From positions 4,143,001 through 4,207,000 of the forward strand of contig NZ_CP163439.1 of NCBI RefSeq assembly GCF_041052385.1: a stretch of 64,000 nt of DNA, written 5' to 3'. The notes below the pieces were generated by a model. That model saw nothing but the letters and a program-made list of their open reading frames with translations, was not told where the DNA came from and made no database searches. This stretch comes from Streptomyces sp. R28 (GTDB lineage Bacteria; Actinomycetota; Actinomycetes; Streptomycetales; Streptomycetaceae). Position numbers and translations under genes: made by a program. This document shows positions 52,001 to 60,207 of this stretch, one piece after another (within the stretch, counting starts at the first letter, position 1; every line of letters begins with the position of its first letter).

Positions 52001-53314
52001 GTCGGTCTCGGGGTTGCTGCCCGTCGGCGCGTCTCGCACCAGCTCTACGCTCCGGCCGCCCAGCGACATCACCGCGTTGTACGACACCCAGCACAGGTCG
52101 GACGTCTTGTCCTTCTTGGCCGTGTTGTTGGGCGTGCCGGACTTCAGCGCCTTGCGGTCGTCCTGGCAGGTGCGGTAGCGGCGCTCGATGTGGCCGGGGT
52201 CGTAGTCCCAGCCCTCTCCTATCCAGGAGGACTGGGGGGAGGACACCGCGACACGGCCGTCCACCGTCTGGGAGTTGTAGTTGAAGGAGATGGTGGGGGC
52301 CGGGCCGGCCGGAGCCGCGGGCACCGTCAGCGGGTACGACCAAGTGAACGCGCCGGAGGAACCGCCCGCCTCCCACTTGCCGTTGGAGACCAGGGGCGTG
52401 GCCTTGAAGGTGCCGCCCGCGCCGCCGCCGGAGTCGACCGCGCCGATGACCGCGGCGTCTCCGGTCGCGGCAGCCGGAGTGGCCGGGGTGGCCGATGTGC
52501 GGTAGGCGGCCTGGGCGACGGACGGGCCGTCGGAGTCGGTGGTCGTCGCCGAGGCCGGGGTCACGGTGCCGTCGGCCGCCGTGTCGACCGTCGCCGTGAT
52601 CGACTGGGCCTTGGTGTCGTTGGTCGTCTCCAGTTCCTCGTACACCTGGCACGCCTCGACGTCCGGCGTGGTCAGGTAGCACTCGGGGAACTGGACGAAG
52701 CGCAGGCGGGAGGCCCAGTCGGCGCCGTACAGGTTCTTGAACTTGGCGTAGTCGAGCTTGACCGAGATCGGGACCGTGCCCGTGTCGGGCGCCTGCACCT
52801 TGACCACGGCACCGTCGACGCCCTGGGACACGGGCGCGGTGCGGTCGAAGACCTGGACGGACCAGGTGCCGGTGGGGGCCGGCCGGTCCGGGGCCTGCCC
52901 GAGGCTGACGGGGAGGTCGTCGACGGGGGACAGGGCGACCTGCCGGGCGGTCGTCCCCGTGCGGGCCGAGGCCTGCGTCGTGGCCGACGCCGCCGTACCG
53001 AAACTGACCGTCCCGGAGTCGGCGACCGGAGCGGTGGCCGTGCCTGCCGGAGCCGCTTGCTGGTCCTCGGGGACCTCGACCTTCAGGGTCTCCAGGTCCC
53101 GCTCGAAGGTCTCGCCGGCGACCGGCTCGTCCTGGTCGAGCGTCTCCAGGTCCAGGGTCTCGCGACCCTTCTCCTCGACCGCCGGGTCGGGCGGCAGGGC
53201 CAACGACTGCGCGGGCAGAAGGCCCACGAGCAGGACGGCGCCGAGGGCCGGTACGACAGCCCTGTGCAGACGACGCAGATGTCGGCGACGGACATGCGAA
53301 GAGCGACCGAACAC
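46094..53314 (-). CDS. Giant secreted RHS-repeat polymorphic toxin with Hint domain
   Basis: About 2406 residues. It has a basic N-terminus and signal-like helix (VVPALGAVLLVGLLPAQSLA), then an N-terminal domain. An SpvB/TcdB-like start to the shell follows (GEGWDYDPGHIERRYRTCQD), then many YD repeats. The RHS core end is GREYD-like (GLTHIGAREYDQNSGRFLSA, DPIIDIADPLQMNGYSYAKN). After it come a Hint domain (nt 46460-46885) and a 121-residue tip. The RHS shell typically encloses the toxin until cleavage; the tip is the effector. GTG 53314 has GGGGGGA 8 nt before it; GTG 53335 is the alternative. The large opposite-strand frame is an antisense shadow. Confidence 0.85.
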   Translation of the reverse strand: MFGRSSHVRRRHLRRLHRAVVPALGAVLLVGLLPAQSLALPPDPAVEEKGRETLDLETLDQDEPVAGETFERDLETLKVEVPEDQQAAPAGTATAPVADSGTVSFGTAASATTQASARTGTTARQVALSPVDDLPVSLGQAPDRPAPTGTWSVQVFDRTAPVSQGVDGAVVKVQAPDTGTVPISVKLDYAKFKNLYGADWASRLRFVQFPECYLTTPDVEACQVYEELETTNDTKAQSITATVDTAADGTVTPASATTTDSDGPSVAQAAYRTSATPATPAAATGDAAVIGAVDSGGGAGGTFKATPLVSNGKWEAGGSSGAFTWSYPLTVPAAPAGPAPTISFNYNSQTVDGRVAVSSPQSSWIGEGWDYDPGHIERRYRTCQDDRKALKSGTPNNTAKKDKTSDLCWVSYNAVMSLGGRSVELVRDAPTGSNPETDTEIYRPQSDDGTRVERRTGGANGDNNGEYWMVTTRDGTKYYFGLNQVGGGHADTSSVSTVPVFGNHPGEPCHATSFADSRCGAGKKQAWRWGLDKVVDVHGNVMVVNWKQETNYYAVKKKFKSPEQYDRYAYPTSIEYGMRPSDLTKPSATVEFGVKQRCLKSETGCDPANFAKTDDPGAYRPWWDTPGNLNCKSTSKLCPSFPSFWTQIRLDTVTTKGARAAQTGLGKVDTYQLHQSFPEDWYDTAPGLWLNSITRRGFAPGDSTGTLQHKDGVSFAEYSVGSTSPLHDRLKDRQLPNLVSSGPKDQRPAFTRPRIGTVATEYGGDIEVEYKGGCAAEPSEDKGERNGTCYPVRWSPDGDEKTPAKSWFNKYVVDSVTETDKVTSHGKPVHTTYQYTDSAWAKSDDEFTRPSLRTYSVWRGYRQVAVTKGSRTTNQLNFPQAQSYSETRYFQGVGGTVKDSTEKHTLLADDAPQYAGMTAETITYRDADKRIHKRTLNYPWSKQTASRSREAENGTDMDPLLAHRIGIERTEEIQPVDSSWRAVRTLTTVDDTYGLPIQVETAVVKPNGSTGETLSDQTCTKTSYVHNTSAWLIGLPKEQRSTGTACAAHDTADPATKLIKAVRNSYDGLAYGETPTKGLVTSAAGVNGAGTSYSVVTKTTYDPLGRIRTITKPEVGTTETQYTPADAGGPVTSVKTINAKGHAVTTTFDPGRSLALTATDANGRVTRYEYDALGRLVKGWSPSRSSGGKSPDVEIAYQAAVATSAETRPAAVTTKTLKDDGTYSRQVTIYDGLMRQVQTQSEAHGPGRIITDTKYDDHGLASEQTSGYLAKGEPAADLFAPRSKALIPSRVTYGYDGLERPSIQLTYHGDAYRYAAYTFHDDTSAFTDPLGSTAPQTRTYTDALGRVTAIRHYKDNAATTNWEPATSENSGRKTTYEYDARGYRTKVTDPAGNTWTYTYDARGRVTSTTDPDTGKTETWYDDADRPVKVTDAKSRTTYTDYDELGRVTFVREGSATAAPVKSFTYDSLPGALGQPVASTRHTSGGDYINRVTGYDTDYRPTGSETVIPSNPLTAGLAGTYAYAYASTQTGKPLSVTLPAVGGLAKEKVVTRYNGDGLAESTSGLTWYTSDATYSPYGEVLRTVSSSQPYRVWTTNFVDPHTGSLQRTVTDRETSGPHRITDSYYSYDVSGTITSTARELSEASGVKWDTQCFTYDVMGELVNAWTSNITPARNATGCKASNGATWGYRTDYRTSSGPVAHAPDTAGDKSSPDASLSSTLAATAPDATTVATGATAYHQSFTFDWLGNRATLTEHDPADATKNVTYTYGYGTTAQPHTMKSISSNPSGMGSSYTYDDVGNTEVRDLPATTQDLTWTSENKLDTITDDGKKTTYVYDAAGNRILENSPSGSTLYLGETEVTTGATGAITKASRSYAQPGAPTVTRTTSNGATTGHKLNVLLADHLGTANTTVEVSSGQPVTRRAFKPYGELRGPKPSTWPNKRSYLGVGIDDAATGLTHIGAREYDQNSGRFLSADPIIDIADPLQMNGYSYAKNSPISTSDPDGLKPVTLCDSGCSKDGDTYRDWMTPNGDGTWSYHYENSHYVHDSTGNLHSVVRTGSDLPGLGKKTVHKPFDLSVQRTVFKALATVFLPDPTDWKECLSGSGATSCFMAGTDLPFAKALKLVPDSVIKKGIKAVEDWFKKCKCFLAGTDVLMADGETKDIEDIKVGDEVLATDPKTGETGPRKVIRLIVTEDDKYFNELSIATENGIDKLTATHEHPFWSPSERDWVEAGDLKPGMTLLTDDGDTVIVTGNRPFTKHARTYNLTVDDLHTYYVLAGATPVLVHNSSCPAFKDDPYHPDQVQSRIDAGRKAWAEIPREVHNTVNGIESGRVRQRINSTGPDWFNANGNTSSPWYNATIFTGVGSAATKTRVLVRSDGVVGYVLGHNYNKVIEYGYARLPNQYVPRP
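46460..46885 (-). other. Hint (intein-like) domain of the RHS protein
   Basis: It begins CFLAGTDVLMADGETKDIED, the nucleophile Cys block A. TATHEHPFW is block B with the His, and HTYYVLAGATPVLVHNSS gives block F/G with terminal His-Asn followed by Ser. This is the autoproteolytic PT-HINT arrangement that releases C-terminal toxins. Confidence 0.85.
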
Positions 53315-53797
53315 GGCGAAGTCCCCCCGGACCACTGAGGCGGGACCGGGAACGGACCACGCGTGATGGCGTATCAGATGATGCAGATTCTGTGACGACT
53401 TCGTGGAGCTCCGCTAGATCAGCTGTGGGGATGTGATGACCATCACGGCGTGTAACGCTTCATAGCGGTGCGTGAGGGCAAGATTGCGCTTTCCTCAGCT
53501 AACGGAAGTCCCCACCCTTCCGTGATCATTCACCTGATTCGCCTGTTACGCCATCAAATCGCCCTGGAACTCTGGGACTTGCGGGATGGTTCACGGCGAT
53601 TTGTCACCAGTGTCAACACTGCTCCGACCAGTTGTGGACGTGCACGCCCAACCACCTTTACGGCTCGCGCAGTTGATCGACTCAGCCCCGTCGCCCGCAT
53701 CCGAAGGGTGACGACAGCCCCCTCATGGGTCATCATCGGCTCGCCCGGCCGCGCCCTGTCGCGCGCCGGTTCCAAGGGGGGAAGGGGAGCTCGCCCG
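53315..53797. promoter_or_regulatory. Divergent promoter region of RHS and DNRLRE genes
   Basis: About 480 bp between the two starts. An inverted repeat GTGATG-ac-CATCAC lies at 53433-53446, and the stretch 53510-53640 is relatively AT-rich. The frame of the DNRLRE gene extends back across it to 53468 but without signal-like sequence. I infer shared regulation; no promoter box is certain. Confidence 0.45.
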
Positions 53798-56700
53798 ATG
53801 ACGCGCAAGACGCGCAACTGGCGCCGTGTGCCCGGACGTCGGACCACCGCCGCCGTACTGACCGCGGCGCTCACCGCCACCGGCATCACCTTGCTCGGCG
53901 TCGGTCTGGACGACCCGGGTTCGCACGACGGATCAGGCCGAGAGGCGAACGCGAAGGCGCAGCCCGTGACCGAGGCCGCCGCAATCGCGCGAGCGACGAA
54001 GACGGGCAAGTCCGTCGAGGTCACCGCGCTGCACACCGCGCGCTCCACCACCTGGGCGCGGCCCGACGGTCTGATGGCCAAGAAACTGTACTCGTCACCG
54101 ATCCGGGCCAAGGTGGGCGGCGAATGGAGGGACATCGACTACGACCTCCACCGCACGAAGGCCGGTTGGGAGCCCAGGGCCACGAACACGCGGATCGTGT
54201 TCTCGGCCGGCTCCGGGTCGCGCGACGGGAAACAGCGCACCTCGCGCTCCAGCGTGCGCCGAGTCTCCCTGGTGAAAGGGCTGAAGAGCGCCGCCGCTGA
54301 CGAGACCTCGAGCCCTCTGGTCACCCTGACCGTCGACGGTCACGCGATCCAGCTCACCTGGCCGGGCACGGTCCCCGCCCCGGTCATCGACGGCTCGCGC
54401 GCCCTGTACCCCGAGATCTTCCCGGGCGCCGATCTGGTGCTGACGGCCGACGACGACGGGTTCGCCCAACTGTTGGTCCTGAAGAACCGGCAGGCCGCGG
54501 CCGATCCGCGGGCGCGGCAGATCTCGTACGGCATCACCTCCGCGACGCTGAACTTCCGGCTGGATCCGGTCACGGGCGTCCTCACCGCCGAGGACGCCTT
54601 CGCCAACGAGGTCGCGATGTCGCCGACCCCGCTGATGTGGGACAGCAGCGGCCGGCCGGCCGTCACCGACGGATCGGTCGGCGCCACCGCCCAGCCGACC
54701 ACGTCGGAGAGCCCCGTACCGACCGACTCGGCCGGCGACGGACCGAGCGAGAGCCCGAGCCCCACCGAGGAGCTCATCGAGACCGACGAGCAGGCGGACA
54801 CCGCCCCCGAGACTCTGCCGGCGGCCACCGACGGCCCGGAGCCCTCGGTGTCCGAGTCCCCGCTGCCGTCCGCCCCGGCCGAGCCGACGCCCGCACCCTC
54901 GCAGAGCGGCTCGGCGGCCACGCTCAGCCTTCCCGGGCTCGACGGTCCGTCACCCGACTCGCGCGGCGAGCTGGTCGAGCCCAGCCTGGACGGGGCGAAG
55001 TGGGTACTCACCCCCGACCTGGCCTTCCTCGACGACCCGGCCACCTCGTACCCGGTCTTCATCGACCCGTCGGTGAAGAAGCACACGCAGAACTGGACCA
55101 CCGCCTACAGCCGCCACCCGAACGCCACGTTCTACAACGGCAAGGGCTTCAACAAGGGCGGTACGCACGAGGCCCGCGTCGGCTTCGAGTCGGACACCTG
55201 GGGCACCTCCCGCTCGTACTTCAACATCGCCTTCGACAAGGACCTCAAGGGCACGAAGATCACAAGTGCGAAGCTGCGCATGCTGGAGACGTACTCCTGG
55301 TCGTGCAGCGCCCGTTCGATGAGCGTGCACCTCACCGGCCCGGTCAACGGGAAGACCAACTGGAAGAACGCCCCCAAGCTGCACGACGGCAACAAGTTCG
55401 CGACCAAGAGCTTCGCGCACGGATACAAGTCCGGGTGCCGGGACGCGTACGAGGCGTTCGACGTGAAGAAAGCCGCGCAGAAGCAGGCCGACCAGGGCAA
55501 GGACACCATCACCTTCGGGCTGCGGGCACGGGACGAGCACTCGCAGTACGCGTGGAAGAAGTTCCAGGCCAACGGGGACAACGCGCCCGTACTGGAGCTC
55601 GTCTACAACCGCAAACCGACCGTGGACGCCAGATCGCTCGATCTCGGCCCGGACGGCAAGTGCACCACCACCAAGCCGTACGTCCGCATGGGCTCGGGCG
55701 ACCTGACGTTCACCGCACGGGCTTCCGACAAGGACAGCAACCTCGACCACCTCGATTTCGACCTGTGGCCGCACGAAAAGTGGCAGGCGACGGGCGACCT
55801 GCTGGGCCCCACCGGCAAGGTCCCCGTCGGCGGTGACAAGAACACCGCACTGCGCACGACGACGGGCTTCTCCACCAGCAAGCTCACCAACGGCACCACC
55901 TACTCCTGGCGGGTGCGCGCAGTCGACGACGCTGGGGCCAGCTCGGGCTACGCGCCCGCAAAGACGCCGTGCCGCTTCGTCCTCGACACCACCGCGCCCA
56001 GGCCGCCGAAGGTCAGCTCCACCGACTTCCCCAACGCCGACGGCAGCGAGAACGGCTTCGGCAACGACGCCGAGGACGCCAACTGGTCCGCGAAGAAGTT
56101 CGGCACGCCGGGGTCGTTCACGGTCCGCGCGCTCAACAGCGACGTCGTGCGCTACGAGTACGGCTACAACTCGCCCAACTACACCGGCAGCCTCAACCGC
56201 ACCGCCAACACGGCCACCAGCGTCAGTGCGACGATCTCCAACGCCAAACCGCCGGCGGCCGGGCCCAACGTGCTCTACGTCAGGGCCGTGGACAGCGCGG
56301 GCAACCCCTCGGAACCGGCGAAGTACTTCTTCTACGTAACCCCCCGCGACCAGGCCGACTCCCCCGGCGACTTCACCGGCGACAAGCTGCCCGACCTGAT
56401 GGTCGTCACGGAGGCCGGCAACCTGGCCATGTATCCCTCACAGGCCACCACCACCGACCTCGCCAAGGGCACCGGAGACCTGAACTATTCGATGCCCGGC
56501 GCCTACCGGGACAACCCGGACAAGGACCCCAACGGCGATGAACTGCCGCCCTATGTGCCCGCGCCCAACGGCCACTTCAAGGGCGCCCTGATCACCCACA
56601 ACGGCGACATCTACGGCGGCGACGGCCTCCAGGACCTGGTCGTCCGCGTCGGAGGGAAGCTGTGGGTGTACCCCGGTGACGGCTACGGCGCCGTCAACAT

Positions 56701-57286
56701 CGACAAGCGCCGCGAGATCCTGCTCCCCGAGGGTGCTCCCAGCCCCGCCGACCTGACCCAGTTCGTCTCGGCGGGCGACGCCACCGGGGACGGCCGGACC
56801 GACTTCTTCGCCACCATCGGCGACGAACTATGGGTCTTCACCGGCTACCACGGAGCAACCGTCGACCAGGCGACCCGGCTGTCGGCCTCGGGCTGGACCA
56901 GCCGGGACATCGTCACCGCGCTGGACATCAGCGGCGACGGCGTCACCGACCTCCTCTATCGATCCGACACGTCGGGCAAGCTCCTGCTCCGCAAGGGCAT
57001 CGCTGCCTCCGGAGGCGGGGTCAGCCTCGCCTCCCTGGCCAACGCCGGAAGTTCGGCCGGGGGCGTGGACAGCGAGTACGGCGCCTCGGGCTGGGCGGTC
57101 AGTAACTTTCCGCTACTGATGGGCACGCCCGACGCCAACAGCGACGCCGTCCCCGACATTTGGGGCGTGCGGTCGGACGGAGCCGTACGGCTCTACGCGG
57201 GCGGCCGGACCGTCGTCGTCCCAGGGTCCGGCGAGGAGATCATCGCGCCGGCGAGTTACTGGAAGACACGCATCGCCATCGGGTGA
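53798..57286 (+). CDS. Large secreted DNRLRE / FG-GAP repeat protein
   Basis: 1162 residues from ATG 53798 (GGGGAG 8 nt upstream). The N-terminal signal is RTTAAVLTAALTATGITLLG. A domain typical of RHS-associated proteins follows (WARPDGLMAKKLYSSPIRAK), then a Ser/Pro/Glu linker (about residues 300-400). The DNRLRE-type domain is YSRHPNATFYNGKGFNKGGT, SYFNIAFD and KITSAKLRMLETYSWS. Fibronectin-like domains come next, and FG-GAP-like repeats (DFTGDKLPDLMVVT, GDATGDGRTDFFATIG, DISGDGVTDLLYRS). It is divergent from the RHS gene and may act with it at the cell surface. Confidence 0.75.
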   Translation: MTRKTRNWRRVPGRRTTAAVLTAALTATGITLLGVGLDDPGSHDGSGREANAKAQPVTEAAAIARATKTGKSVEVTALHTARSTTWARPDGLMAKKLYSSPIRAKVGGEWRDIDYDLHRTKAGWEPRATNTRIVFSAGSGSRDGKQRTSRSSVRRVSLVKGLKSAAADETSSPLVTLTVDGHAIQLTWPGTVPAPVIDGSRALYPEIFPGADLVLTADDDGFAQLLVLKNRQAAADPRARQISYGITSATLNFRLDPVTGVLTAEDAFANEVAMSPTPLMWDSSGRPAVTDGSVGATAQPTTSESPVPTDSAGDGPSESPSPTEELIETDEQADTAPETLPAATDGPEPSVSESPLPSAPAEPTPAPSQSGSAATLSLPGLDGPSPDSRGELVEPSLDGAKWVLTPDLAFLDDPATSYPVFIDPSVKKHTQNWTTAYSRHPNATFYNGKGFNKGGTHEARVGFESDTWGTSRSYFNIAFDKDLKGTKITSAKLRMLETYSWSCSARSMSVHLTGPVNGKTNWKNAPKLHDGNKFATKSFAHGYKSGCRDAYEAFDVKKAAQKQADQGKDTITFGLRARDEHSQYAWKKFQANGDNAPVLELVYNRKPTVDARSLDLGPDGKCTTTKPYVRMGSGDLTFTARASDKDSNLDHLDFDLWPHEKWQATGDLLGPTGKVPVGGDKNTALRTTTGFSTSKLTNGTTYSWRVRAVDDAGASSGYAPAKTPCRFVLDTTAPRPPKVSSTDFPNADGSENGFGNDAEDANWSAKKFGTPGSFTVRALNSDVVRYEYGYNSPNYTGSLNRTANTATSVSATISNAKPPAAGPNVLYVRAVDSAGNPSEPAKYFFYVTPRDQADSPGDFTGDKLPDLMVVTEAGNLAMYPSQATTTDLAKGTGDLNYSMPGAYRDNPDKDPNGDELPPYVPAPNGHFKGALITHNGDIYGGDGLQDLVVRVGGKLWVYPGDGYGAVNIDKRREILLPEGAPSPADLTQFVSAGDATGDGRTDFFATIGDELWVFTGYHGATVDQATRLSASGWTSRDIVTALDISGDGVTDLLYRSDTSGKLLLRKGIAASGGGVSLASLANAGSSAGGVDSEYGASGWAVSNFPLLMGTPDANSDAVPDIWGVRSDGAVRLYAGGRTVVVPGSGEEIIAPASYWKTRIAIG

Positions 57287-57340
57287 CGCCAGTCCCTGGC
57301 CGCCGGTCGGCAACACTCGCGGCCAGGGACCACACGCATG

Positions 57341-57429
57341 GCGACGACGCCCACACCTGGAAGCTCCGCGTCAAGGACGCCTCCTCCGGCGCCACCGGCA
57401 CCCTCAACGGCTGGACGCTCACGCTCTGA
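57341..57429 (+). pseudogene. P-domain (proprotein convertase) C-terminal remnant
   Basis: Reads GDDAHTWKLRVKDASSGATG then TLNGWTLTL and stop, the last strands of a P/Homo B domain as found at the end of secreted Streptomyces proteases. No start or upstream protease domain remains; it begins just after the DNRLRE gene stop. Confidence 0.6.
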
Positions 57430-57516
57430 GCCACCTCCCCACGCACGGCCCCCGGCATCCCCCACCGGGGGCCGACCCGCGCCCGCCGAAGGCGCTCGTG
57501 GGTGACCACGGTCGGA

Positions 57517-58695
57517 TCAGGTGCGGTAGGCGTAGTACAGGGCGTTCGGGTACGACGCGACAATGCTCGACACCGACCGGCTGTAGGTGTTGGTGGAGTG
57601 GTACGTCAGATACGGAACGCCCCGGCTGCGGGACGTGACGATCATGGTGTGGTCCTTCGAGCCGTCCTTGTCGAAGTCCATCTGGAGCACATCGCCGACG
57701 TCCATCTGGTAGACGTTGGCGAGGCTGGTCGTCCGCTTCGAGTTCTGAGCGAACCAGGACCACTCGTTGACGCCGACGAACGAGTACGACTGGATCTCGG
57801 CGTTGCCGAACCACTTGGTGTAGTCGTACACATAGCCGGGAACGTGCTTCCAGCCGCCCGCCTTCAGGGCCTGGCTGACGAAGTTGGTGCAGTCGCCGCC
57901 TGCGCCCTGCCCGTTGAAGTCCGGGTAGGCCGGGTTGTAGCTGGACCAGTACTGCTTCGCGTAGGCGGCCATCGCCGGGTAGTCCAGGCCGCTGGCGGTG
58001 AAGTTCTTCGGGTTGACCGGGCCGGGGTACGAGGTCGATGCCTTGGGCGCCGAGGGCGTGGTGGTGCCGGCCTTCGCGGCCATGGGTGCGACGGCCGGCC
58101 TGGCCGTCTGGTTCACCGCGAGGTACCCCTCGTCGGTCGCGCGGATTCCGGTCAGCTGCCAGTCGCCCCGCCGGTCGGCGCTGAACGTCAGCTCGTGGTG
58201 GGCCTGGAACCCGGTGGTCCTCGGTTCGCCGCCGCGGGCGTTGTCGTAGGCGAGGGTCGTGGTCTCGGTGACCGCGACCTTGGCCTTGCGGCCCTTCACG
58301 CTCGTGCCGTCCACAGTGACGGTCGTGCTGCCCTTGGTGTACTTCTCGCCCAGCTCGGCGAGCCTGTCCCCGCGCTGATCCAGCGTGGACAGCGCGGCGT
58401 CCTCGCTGCGGGCCAGGCTGGAGGACAGCCGGACATCCCCGGACAGGCCGTCGGTCAGCGGCTTCTCCCGGTCACCCTGCGTGCCGTCGACCAAAGCGTT
58501 CGTACGGTCGGTGAAGACCGCGTCCGCCAGCCGCTGGAAGGTGGCCTTGGTCCTGGCATCCACCGTGGGGTCGTCGGCGACCGCGGCGCCCGCGCTCCAG
58601 TTGGGAAGCATCGCTGCTCCGGCGACGACCGAGGCGGCGGCTGCCCCGAGTATGGTGGCGCGACGCCGCGTGCGGCTCAATTTCCTTGACTTCAC
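57517..58695 (-). CDS. Secreted cysteine amidase (amidase_6 type)
   Basis: 392 residues from GTG 58695 with GAGG upstream. An RTRRR n-region and hydrophobic stretch make an export signal. The middle has a beta-rich domain (ELTFSADRRGDWQLTGIRAT). The C-terminal papain-like amidase domain has Cys269 in GGDCTNFVSQALKAGGW and His349 in KDHTMIV. Such proteins are predicted peptidoglycan or peptide amidases outside the cell. Confidence 0.85.
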   Translation of the reverse strand: MKSRKLSRTRRRATILGAAAASVVAGAAMLPNWSAGAAVADDPTVDARTKATFQRLADAVFTDRTNALVDGTQGDREKPLTDGLSGDVRLSSSLARSEDAALSTLDQRGDRLAELGEKYTKGSTTVTVDGTSVKGRKAKVAVTETTTLAYDNARGGEPRTTGFQAHHELTFSADRRGDWQLTGIRATDEGYLAVNQTARPAVAPMAAKAGTTTPSAPKASTSYPGPVNPKNFTASGLDYPAMAAYAKQYWSSYNPAYPDFNGQGAGGDCTNFVSQALKAGGWKHVPGYVYDYTKWFGNAEIQSYSFVGVNEWSWFAQNSKRTTSLANVYQMDVGDVLQMDFDKDGSKDHTMIVTSRSRGVPYLTYHSTNTYSRSVSSIVASYPNALYYAYRT

Positions 58696-58808
58696 TGTCA
58701 GTTCCCCTCTTGCCCCGGCGGACGGATGCCGGGCAGCGCATCTTTGCATGACTTGTGTGGCTCTTGTGAAGAGGGGTGCGCCCGGGAGCCAAGGGAGTTA
58801 TGGGACCG

Positions 58809-60128
58809 TCACTGAACGACGGTCGACCAGTCCGGCGACTGGGCCGGGTCCAGGGTGCGCAGCCGCTCCAGGGTCTCCGGCTCCTGCGCGTCGAGCCAGT
58901 CCGCCAGTTCGCGGAAGGACACACAGCGCACGTCCTTCTTCGTGCAGACGTTCTTGACCACCTCGTCGACGGCCCGCATGTACGTGCCGCCGTTCCACTG
59001 CTCGAAGTGGTTGCCGATGAACAGCGGTGCCCGGCTGCCGTAGTACACACGGTTGAATCCGTTCATGTACGACTGGACGGTCTCCTCCTGCCACTGGGGG
59101 TACATGGCCGGGGCGCCCTCGGTCTCGCCGTCGGACTGGTTGTAGAGGAAGTTGAAGTCCATGGAGAGACCCTGGTAGTCGCCGCCCTCGTACGGGAGCA
59201 TCTGCAGCGGGAAGTCCCAGATGCCGTCCTTCTTGGCGGGCCAGATCTGGAAGTCGCCGGCTGAGCTCGCGTCATAGCGCCAGCCGTAGCTCTTGACGGC
59301 CTTGAGCAGATTCTTCTGCCCTTCCAGGCAGGGCGCGCGACCGCCCGTGATCTCGCGCTCGGCGTCGAAGGGCAGGGGAGCGATGTCCTGGTAACCGGTG
59401 TTGGTCTTCCAGTTCTGCAGGAACGAGTAGAACTGGTCGATCTCGCTCTTCCATTCGTCGACGCTCCAGTAGCCGCCGCCGAAGGCTCCGCAGAAGTGGC
59501 CGTTGAAGTGCGAGCCGATCTCGTGCCCGTCCTGCCACGCCTTGCCGAGCTGCTCCAGCGTGGTGCGGATGTGCTCGTCGGTGGGGTAGCTGATGGCCGC
59601 GGCTCCCTTGTCGTGCTGCGGGGGGTCGTAGACCTTCGCCTCGTCCTTGGGCAGCAGGTAAATGCCGGTGAGGAAGAACGTCATGTGGGCGTCGTACTCC
59701 TTGGCCAACTCCCGGTAGTGCTCGAAGAGCTGGTCGTCGCCCGCCAGGGCGCCGTCCCAGGAGAAGACCACGAACTGAGGTGGTTTCTCGCCCGGTTTGA
59801 GCCGCTTCGGCTTCAACGTGCCCTTCTGCGGCCCGGTGTACGACGTCGAGCCGTCGCCGAGCACCTTGGTCTTCCCGTCCCACTCGGGCTCTTTGGGCGG
59901 TCTGGAGGGTGCGCCCTCGGCGTCGGAGCCGCCCCGGTCGTCGGCGGACGCGATCGGCGTGGTGCTGTCCGAGCCGGTCAGGCTCTGGTAGGCCACGGGT
60001 ATCACCAAGGCAAAGAGGAGGGCCGCCACCACCAGTGCTCCCAGGCGCACGGAAACCTGGGGCTCCCCTGCTCGGTGACGGGATGCGCGGGCTGTGCGGC
60101 GGCGGCCGGTGGCCGGCTTCGGCTTCAT
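58809..60128 (-). CDS. Membrane-anchored polysaccharide deacetylase-like protein
   Basis: 439 residues. A TM anchor (about residues 28-50) is followed by a Ser/Asp-rich linker. The NodB-like domain starts QFVVFSWDGAL (D125 in the position of the TFDD Asp pair, only one Asp) and has the metal motif HEIGSHFNGH (H207-x3-H211). The WDFPLQMLPYEGG and FIGNHFEQW parts complete it. It might deacetylate a cell-envelope or other extracellular polysaccharide; the missing second Asp in motif 1 leaves activity open. It lies 79 bp downstream of the PBP gene on the same strand. Confidence 0.8.
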   Translation of the reverse strand: MKPKPATGRRRTARASRHRAGEPQVSVRLGALVVAALLFALVIPVAYQSLTGSDSTTPIASADDRGGSDAEGAPSRPPKEPEWDGKTKVLGDGSTSYTGPQKGTLKPKRLKPGEKPPQFVVFSWDGALAGDDQLFEHYRELAKEYDAHMTFFLTGIYLLPKDEAKVYDPPQHDKGAAAISYPTDEHIRTTLEQLGKAWQDGHEIGSHFNGHFCGAFGGGYWSVDEWKSEIDQFYSFLQNWKTNTGYQDIAPLPFDAEREITGGRAPCLEGQKNLLKAVKSYGWRYDASSAGDFQIWPAKKDGIWDFPLQMLPYEGGDYQGLSMDFNFLYNQSDGETEGAPAMYPQWQEETVQSYMNGFNRVYYGSRAPLFIGNHFEQWNGGTYMRAVDEVVKNVCTKKDVRCVSFRELADWLDAQEPETLERLRTLDPAQSPDWSTVVQ

Positions 60129-60163
60129 GTGCGGCTCATTCTGCGAAGGGGGTGGCGATGCTG

Positions 60164-60194
60164 CTGGGCTGCTGGGCTGCTGGGCTGCTGGGCC
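60164..60194. repeat. 8-bp tandem repeat CTGGGCTG
   Basis: Almost four head-to-tail units in the gap between the PBP stop and the deacetylase start. It is a slippage-prone array close to the deacetylase ribosome-binding region. Confidence 0.8.
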
Positions 60195-60207
60195 GGAGCG
60201 CTCAGGA

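Noticed and set aside
47987..53338. 1783-codon open frame on the plus strand
   Set aside because: It is exactly antisense to the RHS gene, Arg/Gly/Val-rich with no domain, and arises from GC-skewed codon positions. The minus strand has all RHS motifs.
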